Shown here in pieces: positions 53,942 to 62,802 of a DNA stretch of 64,000 nt. The position numbers were made by a program, and so were the translations under genes. The DNA comes from Alcaligenaceae bacterium (lineage in GTDB: Bacteria > Pseudomonadota > Gammaproteobacteria > Burkholderiales > Burkholderiaceae_B): positions 247,036 to 311,035 of the forward strand of contig JACCER010000003.1 in NCBI GenBank assembly GCA_013416445.1, written 5' to 3'. Every line of letters begins with the position of its first letter. Within the stretch, counting starts at the first letter, position 1. Under the pieces are notes generated by a model. That model was not told the DNA's origin. It worked only from the letters and a program-made list of their open reading frames with translations, and made no database searches.

Positions 53942-55777
53942 ATGAAAGTTGAATCTCACTTTATCAGGCGTTTAAAAAGCAGCCAGCGTGGTGCAGTGGT
54001 GCCCCTGTTTTTGGTAACGGCGGTTTTGATATTGGGTACTACGTTTGGCGGCATTGACTTGATTCGCTATAGCGTCGCCCAGGGCCGTCTGCAAAATGCG
54101 CTGGATGGCGCAACCTTGTCGGCAGGGCGCAACCTGGCAAACTTAACTGCCAATCCAACGGAAACAGAAGTTACCCAGTGGCAAACCGATGCTTACGAGT
54201 ATTTTCGCAGTAATCTACCCGATGGCTTTTTAGGCAGCAACATAAACTCGGATGACCTGCAAATCACTTACCAGGATGAAACAGTCAATGGGTACACCAT
54301 AGGCCAGCATATAGAAATGACTGCCAGAGGGGATTTGCCCCTGGTCAGTACGGGCTTCCTGAATGTTTCTTCTATGGGCTTGCAAGCTAGCAACAAGGCA
54401 GTGCGTCGTACTCGCTCGGATCTGGAATTGGTGCTGGCGCTGGACAATACAGGGTCCATGAAAGGAAGCAGAATGAGCACGCTGAAGGCGGCTGCCAAAG
54501 AACTAAGCAGTACAGTGCTGGGCGCATCCCAGGCATCGGGCGTGCCGGGTCGGGTATTTGTAGGTTTGGTGCCTTTTGCCGATACGATTAATGTCGGAAA
54601 TACACCGGTGACGCAGGCATGGCTGGGAGAGCACACGGGTACGAATGTTGTTTTACCTACGGACAGCGCAGGTAACCCTGCAGCCATGAACACCAACTTT
54701 ATTCAGAGTAGCACGCAATGGATGGGTTGCATTGTCGAGCCACCCTTCACAACACAATTACCAGCTGAAGTGTTGACCCCGAGCTCAGGATTTCGACCAT
54801 TGCACTTGACGTTGCGCACGGATAAGACAATTGCTTTAAGCTCAAAAGGTAAAAGTTATGAACGTATCCTAGATGGTCATGATCAGTTAAAAGTGTTTGC
54901 CGCGAATGGCGCGTCTTATGATCGCCGTGTCGGCGCAAAGCGGACAACTAACAAAAGCGATATCTTTACGATTTATTCGGCAGCTAACCCGAGTAACTGT
55001 AAATCCTCCCGCCTGACTCGTTTTCTGAGCGAGGATCTAGACACTATTCATGCTGCAATTAACAAAATGGATGCGGATGGTAATACCCTTGTGCCTTTAG
55101 GCTTGTTATGGGGTTGGCGTATGCTGCACCCAGGTTGGCAGGGAGCGTGGGGAGTTCCTGGTATGCCACGCGAGCCTGAGCCCAAAGTGCTAAGTAAAGT
55201 GATTGTGCTGCTGACAGACGGCGAAAATGCGCCTCCTGGCGCGATTGGCATTGCTGACAGTAGTGAGCGTCAATTTGCTTATGAACTGGGTGTGGATATC
55301 CAAACTTGCACAGATAAGAATTTTAAAAACGGCTGCTCGACTGCCCTCAGAAGGGAAGCAGTAAAAAATTTCTCTGTGAGTTATACCGACAGTTCTAGTA
55401 GCAATGATAGTGGCAATCGTTGGCAAGAACCGATGACGTCATTAAAAGTACGTGAGCCGTTTGGTGCTAATAATGGTAGCGGTACATTTAACCGTCAAAG
55501 CACCAGTATCGGTTGGGACGACCAGACCTCAATGAATACGAAGAGTCTTGACGCCTATCTGGCAGCACTGTGTGAGAACGTGAAGGAAGATATCAACGGT
55601 ATTAAAATTTATACAGTAACGCTGGGCAATGTTGGAAGCAGCACCGAAAAATTAATGGCGAAATGTTCTAGCGGCCCGACTTCAGGATATGCCTACAACG
55701 CAAATAATGTAAGCGATTTGGATAAGGTGTTTAAATCTATCGCAGGTGCCTTGACCGAATTGCGCTTGACTCAATAA
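53942..55777 (+). CDS. tadG: TadG: Tad-locus protein with N-terminal TadE-like segment and VWA domain
   Basis: A 611-residue protein. The N-terminal helix (RGAVVPLFLVTAVLILGTTFGG) anchors it in the inner membrane. A von Willebrand A domain follows, with the metal-site sequence DNTGSM near residue 165 and a long insertion rich in Ser/Asn before VIVLLTDGEN near 415. GGAG precedes ATG 53942. The gene is less GC-rich than its neighbours, particularly in the second half. It ends the tad operon. Confidence 0.9.
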   Translation: MKVESHFIRRLKSSQRGAVVPLFLVTAVLILGTTFGGIDLIRYSVAQGRLQNALDGATLSAGRNLANLTANPTETEVTQWQTDAYEYFRSNLPDGFLGSNINSDDLQITYQDETVNGYTIGQHIEMTARGDLPLVSTGFLNVSSMGLQASNKAVRRTRSDLELVLALDNTGSMKGSRMSTLKAAAKELSSTVLGASQASGVPGRVFVGLVPFADTINVGNTPVTQAWLGEHTGTNVVLPTDSAGNPAAMNTNFIQSSTQWMGCIVEPPFTTQLPAEVLTPSSGFRPLHLTLRTDKTIALSSKGKSYERILDGHDQLKVFAANGASYDRRVGAKRTTNKSDIFTIYSAANPSNCKSSRLTRFLSEDLDTIHAAINKMDADGNTLVPLGLLWGWRMLHPGWQGAWGVPGMPREPEPKVLSKVIVLLTDGENAPPGAIGIADSSERQFAYELGVDIQTCTDKNFKNGCSTALRREAVKNFSVSYTDSSSSNDSGNRWQEPMTSLKVREPFGANNGSGTFNRQSTSIGWDDQTSMNTKSLDAYLAALCENVKEDINGIKIYTVTLGNVGSSTEKLMAKCSSGPTSGYAYNANNVSDLDKVFKSIAGALTELRLTQ

Positions 55778-55801
55778 CTATGTTAACCGTTCGTATCAGG
55801 C

Positions 55802-55897
55802 GTAGATCGACGGTTTTACGCGCCTGGCGCGCCTAATCTGAACGGCGCCTGCTTAAGGTTTTCGTAGGTCGGATTACGCTACGCTAATCCGACCTAC
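55802..55897. repeat. Two REP-like palindromes after tadG
   Basis: A degenerate copy at 55802-55842 and a perfect 34-bp palindrome at 55864-55897 (GTAGGTCGGATTACGC, then GCTAATCCGACCTAC). The latter could also end tad transcription. Confidence 0.75.
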
Positions 55898-55982
55898 GAT
55901 CTTCGACCTCTTGCTTAAGTAAGTGCGATTCCGCCTAATCTGACTGAAAAAACACGCCACAACAAAATCTCATCATTACTCT

Positions 55983-56060
55983 GCACTACGTATTTCTCAC
56001 AGTAGACATCCCGCGCACCCTATCTATCGCCCTGCAGCGCCATCCCTTACAGTAAACCAT
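55983..56060 (+). repeat. Solo remnant of the Rpn-unit leader
   Basis: About 78 bp that align with the conserved leader of the Rpn units: cactacgtatttctcac, agtagacatccc, then cccttacagtaa, in the same order and spacing as cagcacgtatttcccac, cagacattccc, cccttacagtaa before the copies. No Rpn coding sequence follows. The rest of the 55898-56146 gap shows nothing else clear. Confidence 0.7.
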
Positions 56061-56146
56061 TGACACTGGCCCGCTTGAGCTTGGCCGTTGGCAATCTTAT
56101 CCTAAACAATATCTTGCTTGCAAGGTAACTATTAGGTTACTATGGC

Positions 56147-56314
56147 ATGAGTATAACAGTCGAAGAGTATCTTTTCGAAGACGGGTCTAGTCCTTATAAA
56201 GCATGGTTCGATACGCTTGATGTTCACGCAGCCGTTAAAGTGACCATTGCCAAATTACGACTCGAGCTTGGCAATACTTCAAGAGTGAAGTGGTTTGAAG
56301 GTATTGGTGAATAA
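56147..56314 (+). pseudogene. Truncated HigB/RelE-type toxin
   Basis: A 55-residue frame beginning [22 protein letters not shown] and ending KWFEGIGE. Full toxins of the HigB/Gp49-like family are about 95-105 residues and go on after this GVG-E motif with the RIDYGPGYR-type core that carries the catalytic residues; that half is missing. The antitoxin gene follows at once. I consider the toxin dead. Confidence 0.7.
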
Positions 56315-56358
56315 GAAAATCATTGGCAAAGAATCAAGTAAATTCAACAGGTAGCGCC

Positions 56359-56685
56359 ATGGCATTAACACGTAGTTTCAAACACACCATAGTCGAGCGC
56401 GTCGAGCGTGACCCAGCTTTTGCCAGAGGCCTTCTTGATGAAGCAGCCACTTTATTTCTGAATAGCGAAACGGAAACCGCTAGGCTTATCTTGCGTGACC
56501 TGGTCAATGCAACGCTTGGTTTCGAGCAACTGGCCGTAGTCACAGATAAGCCCAGCAAAAGTTTGCACCGCATGCTATCTGCAAAAGGCAATCCTAATAT
56601 GGACAATTTAGCCGCAATTTTCGGCGCCATGCGTCAGCAGCTGGGGGTGGTTTTGGAAGTTCATGCAGTCAAAGCACAAGCCTGA
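56359..56685 (+). CDS. HigA-type antitoxin / XRE-like DNA-binding protein
   Basis: A 108-residue protein of the HigA-like addiction-module antitoxin group: VNATLGFEQLAVVTDKPSKSLHRMLSAKGNPNMDNLAAIFGAMRQQLG is a Cro/XRE-type helix-turn-helix near residues 50-95. It is intact, while the toxin in front is cut. The ATG 56359 is preferred; a TTG frame starts 12 codons before it. Confidence 0.82.
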   Translation: MALTRSFKHTIVERVERDPAFARGLLDEAATLFLNSETETARLILRDLVNATLGFEQLAVVTDKPSKSLHRMLSAKGNPNMDNLAAIFGAMRQQLGVVLEVHAVKAQA

Positions 56686-56714
56686 ATCTACGTGCCACAT
56701 TTAATGCCACCCCA

Positions 56715-57686
56715 TCAATCATCCGTTTCGCCAACACGCTGCAGCATCGAAGTCGGCCAAGCCAGGGTTTGCGTGGCCTTGAGCGCCAGCTCTATGATCA
56801 GGTCTTGTATTAATGATGTGGCAATGGAAATCGGCACGGCGGTGTTGCGGCACAGGTAAACCGAGCGTGTGATGGTTGGCTCAACAATTTGCAAGATACG
56901 CAAGTTATGCCGCCGCAGTTCGCTGTATGCGGCGGCATACGATAAAACCGTTGAACCAATATCAGCGGACGCCAGTTCTATTAGTTGCGGTATGGCGTTG
57001 ACCTCCGCGATCACATTCAGCTTTATTTTCGACGGCCTTAAAAATTCATTGACTCTTTTTGTCAGGCTGTGGTTTTCAGTCGGTATGATCATCGGAAACT
57101 GCTTCAGGTCTTGCAGCCTGATCGTATCGTGATCCACTTTATCGCCAAAGAACCTGGCCACTTGCAGGGGCGACGATACAAATACCACTTCTTCGTCCAG
57201 CAAGCGGTTGTAGGCAATGCTGGAATTGTCGTCCGGCACAAAGGTCATGCCCAGGTCAATATTCCCTTTGATCAGGTGGTCGGGTATATAGCCGGTGTTC
57301 AACTCTATGATTTGTAGCTGAATTTTTGGCCAGCGCTTGACGGTTTCTTGCACAATGGGAACTGCCAATATTTTTGCAACCGACTGCGGCAGCCCCAATG
57401 CTACCTTGCCGGTGGGGTCGCACACATTTTCGCGTACATCTTCCTGGGCAACGTCCACATGCCTGAGAATATCTTTTGCATGTTTCAACAGTCGCTCACC
57501 CGCTTGCGTGAGCTTGATTCCGCGATAAGTTCTTTCCATCAAGGCAGTGCCAAGGTGGGCTTCGAGCTGCTTCATCTGTATGCTTAGCGCCGGCTGGGCT
57601 ATGTGGAGGTGTTCGGATGCCTTGGATATCGAGCCTGCCGTGGCAATGGCAACAAAATATCGGAGTCCGCGCAAATCAATAGACAT
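56715..57686 (-). CDS. LysR-family transcriptional regulator
   Basis: A 323-residue LysR protein (MSIDLRGLRYFVAIATAGSISKASEHL, HTH IAQPALSIQMKQLE), slightly long at the C-terminus. It is divergent from a CaiB gene with 131 bp between, so it probably controls the CaiB / Bug / crotonase operon at 57.8-61.0 kb. Confidence 0.92.
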   Translation of the reverse strand: MSIDLRGLRYFVAIATAGSISKASEHLHIAQPALSIQMKQLEAHLGTALMERTYRGIKLTQAGERLLKHAKDILRHVDVAQEDVRENVCDPTGKVALGLPQSVAKILAVPIVQETVKRWPKIQLQIIELNTGYIPDHLIKGNIDLGMTFVPDDNSSIAYNRLLDEEVVFVSSPLQVARFFGDKVDHDTIRLQDLKQFPMIIPTENHSLTKRVNEFLRPSKIKLNVIAEVNAIPQLIELASADIGSTVLSYAAAYSELRRHNLRILQIVEPTITRSVYLCRNTAVPISIATSLIQDLIIELALKATQTLAWPTSMLQRVGETDD

Positions 57687-57731
57687 TTATCTGCTCCGCA
57701 GTCATGGTCTTGCGATGATATACAAAATACA

Positions 57732-57744
57732 TATGACTGACATA
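57732..57744. promoter_or_regulatory. Candidate LysR T-N11-A box
   Basis: TATGACTGACATA between the divergent LysR and CaiB genes fits T-N11-A with inverted TATG/CATA ends. Two ACATATG copies flank the area (about 57730 and 57760). Position-based inference. Confidence 0.35.
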
Positions 57745-57817
57745 GGAATTCAAACTTAGACATATGGCTGTACAGGCTGCATAGTAAGAGACTCAAGAGA
57801 TACTTAAGGGAAAGGCT

Positions 57818-59002
57818 ATGCAGCCGTTGAAGGGCATCAAGGTGGTGGATTTAAGCAAGGTCGTTGCGGGGCCGCTTTGTGGCCAATACTTGGGCGAACT
57901 CGGCGCGGACGTCATCAAGGTTGAAGCGGTCGCAAGCGGGGACGACACCCGACAATGGCTGCCCCAAGATCAGGGGCAATCCGCGATTTTCATGGCCTTG
58001 AATCATAATAAGCGCAGTATTGCCATTGACTTGAAAACGGCGGAAGGCAAAAAAATCGTGCATGAATTGGTGCGTGATGCTGATGTCGTGCTGCAAGGCT
58101 TCGGCGGGGGTGTCGCAAAAAAGCTGGGTGTCGATTATGAAACACTCAGTGCGGGCAATCCCAGGCTTATTTATTGCGAAATATCGGGTTATGGCCGGGA
58201 AGGGCCTTTGGGGGATGCCCCCGGATACGACGTCATGCTGCAAGCCTTCAGCGGCATGCTCAGCACCATGGGCGAAACCGATGGCAACTACGCCAGAGCC
58301 AGCTTTTCGCCAGTGGATATCGGTACCGGGATGTTCGCTTTCTCTGGTGTTCTGGCGGCGCTTTTCGAGCGGGGAAAAACAGGCAAGGGGGCTTATGTCG
58401 AACTGGCGCTACTGGACACGGCTCTGGGTTTTATGACCTACATGGCTCAAAGTTACTGGTTTAGCGGCAATGATCCCAAACCCATGGGAACAGGCCACCC
58501 CAGCATGTGCCCGTACCAAGCGTTTCAGGCTTCTGACGGCCCCATCATGTTGGGCGCCGGCAACGACGCGCAATGGAGCAGGTTTTGCAGTGTGGCCGGC
58601 CTGGAAGCATTTGTTGATCATCCAAGTTTCGCCACCAATGCGATACGTGTCAAGAACATGGATAAAACGGTTAAGCTGGTTCAGCAAAAAATGACAACAA
58701 AAACAGTTGCTGAATGGGTTGCGTGCTTGGGTGAGGCCAATGTCCCTTGTTCACCGATACATAAATTAAGCGAAGCCTTGGCGCACCCGCAGGTGCGGTC
58801 CAGGCAACTGATTTATGAAACCACGCACCCCACCGTGGGTAGCTTGCAACAAATCGGGCTGCCTGTGAAATTTCAGCACCAGCCGCGTGCGGCCAATAGC
58901 CCACCCCCATTACTAGGTCAGCACAGCAGGCAGATTCTTGATGGGCTGGGTTACGCTGAAAATGAAATACATCGGTTGCAAAAGGCGGGGGTCGTGGGAT
59001 AA
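57818..59002 (+). CDS. Class III CoA-transferase (CaiB/BaiF)
   Basis: A 394-residue CaiB/BaiF-family enzyme with GELGADVIKVE and the catalytic Asp138 in PGYDVMLQAFSGM. It begins an operon with a Bug receptor and a crotonase: uptake, CoA activation and hydration of one acid. AGGGAAAGG precedes the ATG. Confidence 0.94.
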   Translation: MQPLKGIKVVDLSKVVAGPLCGQYLGELGADVIKVEAVASGDDTRQWLPQDQGQSAIFMALNHNKRSIAIDLKTAEGKKIVHELVRDADVVLQGFGGGVAKKLGVDYETLSAGNPRLIYCEISGYGREGPLGDAPGYDVMLQAFSGMLSTMGETDGNYARASFSPVDIGTGMFAFSGVLAALFERGKTGKGAYVELALLDTALGFMTYMAQSYWFSGNDPKPMGTGHPSMCPYQAFQASDGPIMLGAGNDAQWSRFCSVAGLEAFVDHPSFATNAIRVKNMDKTVKLVQQKMTTKTVAEWVACLGEANVPCSPIHKLSEALAHPQVRSRQLIYETTHPTVGSLQQIGLPVKFQHQPRAANSPPPLLGQHSRQILDGLGYAENEIHRLQKAGVVG

Positions 59003-59104
59003 GCATTCAAGAACTGCTCTTGACTTTGTTCAAGTGCTTTTGCCAGTAAGACCGGGGAGTTGGCTTAGAAACGTAGATTGTTTTTTAACGAGTGGAGACA
59101 GAAA

Positions 59105-60088
59105 ATGAAAAAATACAGTAAGTTGCTAAAGCAGTTTTTGTGTCTATGCACAGCTACTATGTGTAGTGCGGCATTTGCCCAAGATTGGCCATCTAGGGCT
59201 GTAACTATCGTGGTTCCATTTGCCGCAGCAGGCCCAACAGACTTTATTGCCAGGATTCTGGCCGAACCCTTAAGCAAAGAACTGGGCCAACCGGTCATTG
59301 TTGCCAATCGGCCTGGGGCTAGCGGAACCATAGGCGTACACGGCGTTAAGGAATCGACGCCAGATGGCTACACGCTGGTGCACACCACGATTGCTGCGCA
59401 AGCATTGAACCCGGTGCTTTACCCAGACTGGAAGGTGGTGCCGCAAAAAGATTTTGCACTGGTCGGAACCACAGCAACGCTGCCCAATATTTTGGTTGTA
59501 TCCCCCGAATTGGGCGTTTCAAGCCTGGATGAGCTTATCAAACTGGCTAAGTCCAAGGATGGCGAGCTTACGTACGCCACCTTTGGCGTAGGGACTTCGC
59601 CGCATATCCTGGGCATGTTGTTGCAGAAGTCGGCTGGGTTTAAAGCCATTAGTGTTCCCTATAAAGGCAGCGCTCCTGCCTTGCTTGCCGTGCTGGGTGG
59701 CCAGATCGGGTTTTCATTCGACAATATCACCACCAGTTCACCTCAAATCAAGGCCGGAAAGATCAAAGGGCTGGCGATCGCTGCTCCCAATCGTTCGAAA
59801 ATATTGCCCGATATCCCCACGCTGGCAGAGCAGGGGCTTTCCGGTTTCGACTTGAGCTTCGGTTTCACGCTATCAGCGCCCGCAGGTGTTCCGCAAGACG
59901 TGCTTGATAAGCTGCAAAAGGCCTTCCAGAAGGTCGTTCAAAGCCCCGCCTACGCGGAAGCGCTTCAGTCTCGCGGTGCAGAGCCGTTGCTGGTGAAAAG
60001 CGCCGACTTGCCCGCATACATCAAGCAAGCCGATGACCGGTGGCTGCAAGTGGCCGACGAATTGAATTTAAAGGCTGATCGCAAGTAA
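59105..60088 (+). CDS. Bug/TctC-family periplasmic receptor
   Basis: A 327-residue receptor with signal peptide ending AAFAQDWP near 24 and VPFAAAGPTDFIARIL, GQPVIVANRPGA typical for the family. ATG 59105 follows GGAG; an upstream ATG-like frame has no such site. It probably brings the substrate for the CaiB enzyme upstream. Confidence 0.93.
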   Translation: MKKYSKLLKQFLCLCTATMCSAAFAQDWPSRAVTIVVPFAAAGPTDFIARILAEPLSKELGQPVIVANRPGASGTIGVHGVKESTPDGYTLVHTTIAAQALNPVLYPDWKVVPQKDFALVGTTATLPNILVVSPELGVSSLDELIKLAKSKDGELTYATFGVGTSPHILGMLLQKSAGFKAISVPYKGSAPALLAVLGGQIGFSFDNITTSSPQIKAGKIKGLAIAAPNRSKILPDIPTLAEQGLSGFDLSFGFTLSAPAGVPQDVLDKLQKAFQKVVQSPAYAEALQSRGAEPLLVKSADLPAYIKQADDRWLQVADELNLKADRK

Positions 60089-60233
60089 TTCCATGAATCC
60101 AATTCCGTTTTCATGTCAGACGTGAACGCGCAGGCAAAGCCTGGATGTCGCTGTTGTAAGCCAAGCGAAGCCGGCATAGCGCGTGTTTGACATGGAAGCG
60201 GAATGACAAGGCGTTTTTACTAAGGTGAATTTT

Positions 60234-61001
60234 ATGCAGTTCATTAAGTATTCGGTTATAGACCACATCGCGGAAATTGCCCTGGCCCATCCGCCCGTCA
60301 ATGCACTGAGCATACCCATGCTCAACGAAATTTTGACAGTATTACGCACGGCAAAAGATGATGATAACGTTCGGGCCATTATTATTCGCAGCGATGTTCC
60401 CAAGCGGTTTTGCGCCGGCCTGGACCTGAGCATATTGCAGGACACGAAAGGGCTGGCAGTACACGAATTTCTCGACAAGCTCTACATTGAACTGGCTGAT
60501 TTGCAGCATAACCTGGGCAAGCCATCCATTGCTGCCGTGTCGGGTGCCGCAAGGGCTGGCGGCATGACGCTTTCCATTTCCTGCAACGTCATCATCGCAG
60601 GCAAGTCATCGACTTTTGGCTACCCGGAAATCGATGTCGGCATCATTCCGGCGATTCACTTTATTCATTTGCCCGCCATCGTAGGCCGCCATCGCGCCTT
60701 TGAAATCCTTTTTAGCGGGCGTTCATTCACGTCTGACGAAGCTTACCAGTTAGGCCTGGTCAGCAAGGTAGTTGATGACGACCAAGTACTTGAAGAAGCC
60801 AGGTCATTGGCCCGTAATCTTGCTGCAAAATCCAAGGTGGTAATGCGCATGGGCCACAACACCTTCATGCGTTTCAACGACAACAATTATCGTCGGGACA
60901 TCGGGCACGTAGTCGAAAGCTTTTGCACAGTCACCGCCACCGACGATGCCCAAGAGGGCATTCGGGCGTTCGTCGAAAAAAGAAAGCCTAACTGGTCATA
61001 A
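60234..61001 (+). CDS. Crotonase-superfamily protein with one catalytic Glu missing
   Basis: A 255-residue crotonase fold with oxyanion loops RFCAGLDLSIL (58-68) and GAARAGGMTL (104-113). The first catalytic Glu of enoyl-CoA hydratase (in GGxxEL) is Thr or Leu here (GGMTLS), while Glu132 (YPEIDVGI) is kept. It may be an isomerase or a different crotonase-type enzyme, not a plain hydratase. ATG 60234 has AAGGTG before it. Confidence 0.88.
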   Translation: MQFIKYSVIDHIAEIALAHPPVNALSIPMLNEILTVLRTAKDDDNVRAIIIRSDVPKRFCAGLDLSILQDTKGLAVHEFLDKLYIELADLQHNLGKPSIAAVSGAARAGGMTLSISCNVIIAGKSSTFGYPEIDVGIIPAIHFIHLPAIVGRHRAFEILFSGRSFTSDEAYQLGLVSKVVDDDQVLEEARSLARNLAAKSKVVMRMGHNTFMRFNDNNYRRDIGHVVESFCTVTATDDAQEGIRAFVEKRKPNWS

Positions 61002-61022
61002 TGAGTTATTAGGGTTTTTAGA

Positions 61023-61076
61023 GACAGACCACGAGTTATTGAGGACAGACCACGAAGCTTTTGGGGCAGGCCACGA
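61023..61076. repeat. Three-unit 21-bp repeat (GACAGACCACGA core)
   Basis: GACAGACCACGA at 61023 and 61044 and GGCAGGCCACGA at 61065, an exact 21-bp period, with GTTATTGAG-like spacers. I recall similar GACAGACCAC sequences around transposases of other Betaproteobacteria, but no transposase is present. Confidence 0.65.
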
Positions 61077-61139
61077 ATATCGTTTTTTGATTGCTGCTTG
61101 CCCCCATTGGCTAGTGTCATATGCTTGTGGTGTTGGTTT

Positions 61140-61207
61140 GTCGGATTACGCGCCTGACGGCGCTAATCCGACCTTGTAGAGCGGATTAGACGAAAGCGTA
61201 ATCCGAT
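61140..61207. repeat. Two REP-like palindromes, left border of Rpn copy D
   Basis: TGTCGGATTACGCGCC, then GGCGCTAATCCGAC (61140-61172), followed by AGCGGATTAGACG, then AAAGCGTAATCCG (61180-61207). Confidence 0.75.
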
Positions 61208-61257
61208 AAAGCCAGGCGCCAAAAGAAACCTGATTCAAAGCCTGCCATCACCGCAGC

Positions 61258-61518
61258 TTAATCATCAAAGACCTCGTCCAGCGTTGTCGCATCCAAAAGA
61301 TTCAACGACCATGTTTCCCGTTGGGCAGGGGTGGCTATCTGGATACGTTGCAGGAATCCTTCGGGCAGTGGCCCGAACTTACGGATAAGTTGACGCAGGA
61401 GCAATCCGGTTTCACCCTTCGCTTCACCCCTAGCTTCGCCTCGCGCTTCACCTCTAGCCTCACCCCTTGCTTCACCTCTTGCTTCACTTCGACGTTCTAT
61501 GCTGGTTACGTATGCCAC
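61258..61518 (-). CDS. Predicted internal C-terminal product of Rpn copy D (RpnS-like antitoxin)
   Basis: GTG at 61518 with AGGAG six bases before (AGGAGAACAGCGTG). The product is 86 residues, nearly the same as that of copy E. Confidence 0.6.
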   Translation of the reverse strand: MAYVTSIERRSEARGEARGEARGEARGEARGEAKGETGLLLRQLIRKFGPLPEGFLQRIQIATPAQRETWSLNLLDATTLDEVFDD

Positions 61519-62301
61519 GCTGTTCTCCTGTTCCATCTGCGCCACGGCCTGCTCAAAATCAGCATCCAGTTCTTCAGGCAGGGCCATCATCCAATCGATA
61601 AGACGCAGCACTTGCACCACATCTTGTTCGGTATATTGATACCGGTACATTAACCGCGTAATTTGCGTTTTGGATGCCAGCCGCTGCATGCCTTGCCCAC
61701 GGGTTTTCTGGGCGCTTAATTGCGCCATGACAACCAGGGCAAAAGGGTTGCTTGCGGCTTGCTGCTTCAACTGGCTCCAACACGCCAGCCAGTTGGCTAA
61801 GTGTACGACAGGAAAGCGAAAATGCACACTGGTGCTGGCTGCGCTGCCCTCGGAGTACACCAGGTGTGTATCCGATGCCGCGCTTTCAGTCAGCACCCCC
61901 AGGCTATGGATAGCTATGGGCTGTCTTGCGCCCGTTTTGCCTATTATTCTTTTCAGGAAGCTATCGCGAATGCGATAGGAATACTCGTACATCCGTTCGC
62001 TGAATTCAGCCAGCGATACCGCGCTAATCACCCCGCCCTGGATTTCGATATGGATAAGAAGGTATAGCCACTTGCGGCTTTTGCTGTGCACCCGCACCAG
62101 CTTATCGACATAGCGCCGGCCGTTGCTCCCGTCTCGACGCAAAGCCTGCAGTTCCTTATCAAGGAATACTGGCGGGTGGCGCCAGTCTATTTGCTGATGC
62201 AACCACGGGGCCAGCAACTGCAAAAAGCCTTCGAAGTAAAAGCTTAATGCGTCTTTCCAGGGACTATCGAAGTCGACGGGCGGAGTAGCGGCTGCGGCCA
62301 T
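61258..62301 (-). CDS. Rpn family recombination-promoting nuclease / putative toxin, copy D
   Basis: A 347-residue full-length copy, first unit of the right-hand tandem array. Start MAAAATPP at 62301 as in copy C. Asp66, Glu86 and Gln88 are present, as are five EARG units plus EAKG before the C-terminal domain. Compared with copy C the C-terminal part (LLLRQLIRKFGPLPEGFLQRI, ATPAQRETW) is different, whereas the nuclease part is nearly the same. It ends DEVFDD. Confidence 0.85.
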   Translation of the reverse strand: MAAAATPPVDFDSPWKDALSFYFEGFLQLLAPWLHQQIDWRHPPVFLDKELQALRRDGSNGRRYVDKLVRVHSKSRKWLYLLIHIEIQGGVISAVSLAEFSERMYEYSYRIRDSFLKRIIGKTGARQPIAIHSLGVLTESAASDTHLVYSEGSAASTSVHFRFPVVHLANWLACWSQLKQQAASNPFALVVMAQLSAQKTRGQGMQRLASKTQITRLMYRYQYTEQDVVQVLRLIDWMMALPEELDADFEQAVAQMEQENSVAYVTSIERRSEARGEARGEARGEARGEARGEAKGETGLLLRQLIRKFGPLPEGFLQRIQIATPAQRETWSLNLLDATTLDEVFDD

Positions 62302-62430
62302 GGGCGGGGCGTCCTTAACAAAGCCAAGTATGAAAGGCTTACTGTAAGGGTTGCCCCTGTTGAGGGATAGTTGGTGTGCAAGGGAATGTCTGTTGTGGGA
62401 AATACGTGCTGCGATGGGTGTCAAATTACG

Positions 62431-62444
62431 CTTGTGTCTTGTGC
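62431..62444. repeat. Heptamer repeat upstream of Rpn copy D (2 units)
   Basis: CTTGTGT CTTGTGC. Short allele of the 7-bp repeat. Confidence 0.75.
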
Positions 62445-62460
62445 CGCGGTAGCGTTGTTT

Positions 62461-62491
62461 GCCAGATTACGCGCCGAGCGGCGCTTCCGAC
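62461..62491. repeat. REP-like palindrome between Rpn copies D and E
   Basis: GCCAGATTACGCGCCG, then CGGCGCTTCCGAC, same in the E/F border. Confidence 0.75.
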
Positions 62492-62541
62492 AAAGCTAGG
62501 AATCAAAAGAAACCTGATTCAAAGCCTGCCATCACCGCGGC

Positions 62542-62802
62542 TTAATCATCAAAGACCTCATCCAGCGTTGCCGCATCCAAAAGATTCAACGACCATGTTT
62601 CCCGTTGGGCAGGGGTGGCTATCTGGATACGTTGCAGGAATCCTTCGGGCAGTGGCCCGAACTTACGGATAAGTTGACGCAGGAGCAATCCGGTTTCACC
62701 CTTCGCTTCACCCCTAGCTTCGCCTCGCGCTTCACCTCTAGCCTCACCCCTTGCTTCGCCTCTAGCTTCACTTCGACGTTCTATGCTGGTTACGTATGCC
62801 AC
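62542..62802 (-). CDS. Predicted internal C-terminal product of Rpn copy E (RpnS-like antitoxin)
   Basis: GTG at 62802 with AGGAG six bases before. The product is 86 residues with the same C-terminal type as copy D. Confidence 0.6.
   Translation of the reverse strand: MAYVTSIERRSEARGEARGEARGEARGEARGEAKGETGLLLRQLIRKFGPLPEGFLQRIQIATPAQRETWSLNLLDAATLDEVFDD

Noticed and set aside
42877..55777. Tad locus as a recently acquired island
   Set aside because: No tRNA, integrase or direct repeats border it, and apart from the flp promoter and part of tadG its composition is like the neighbours.
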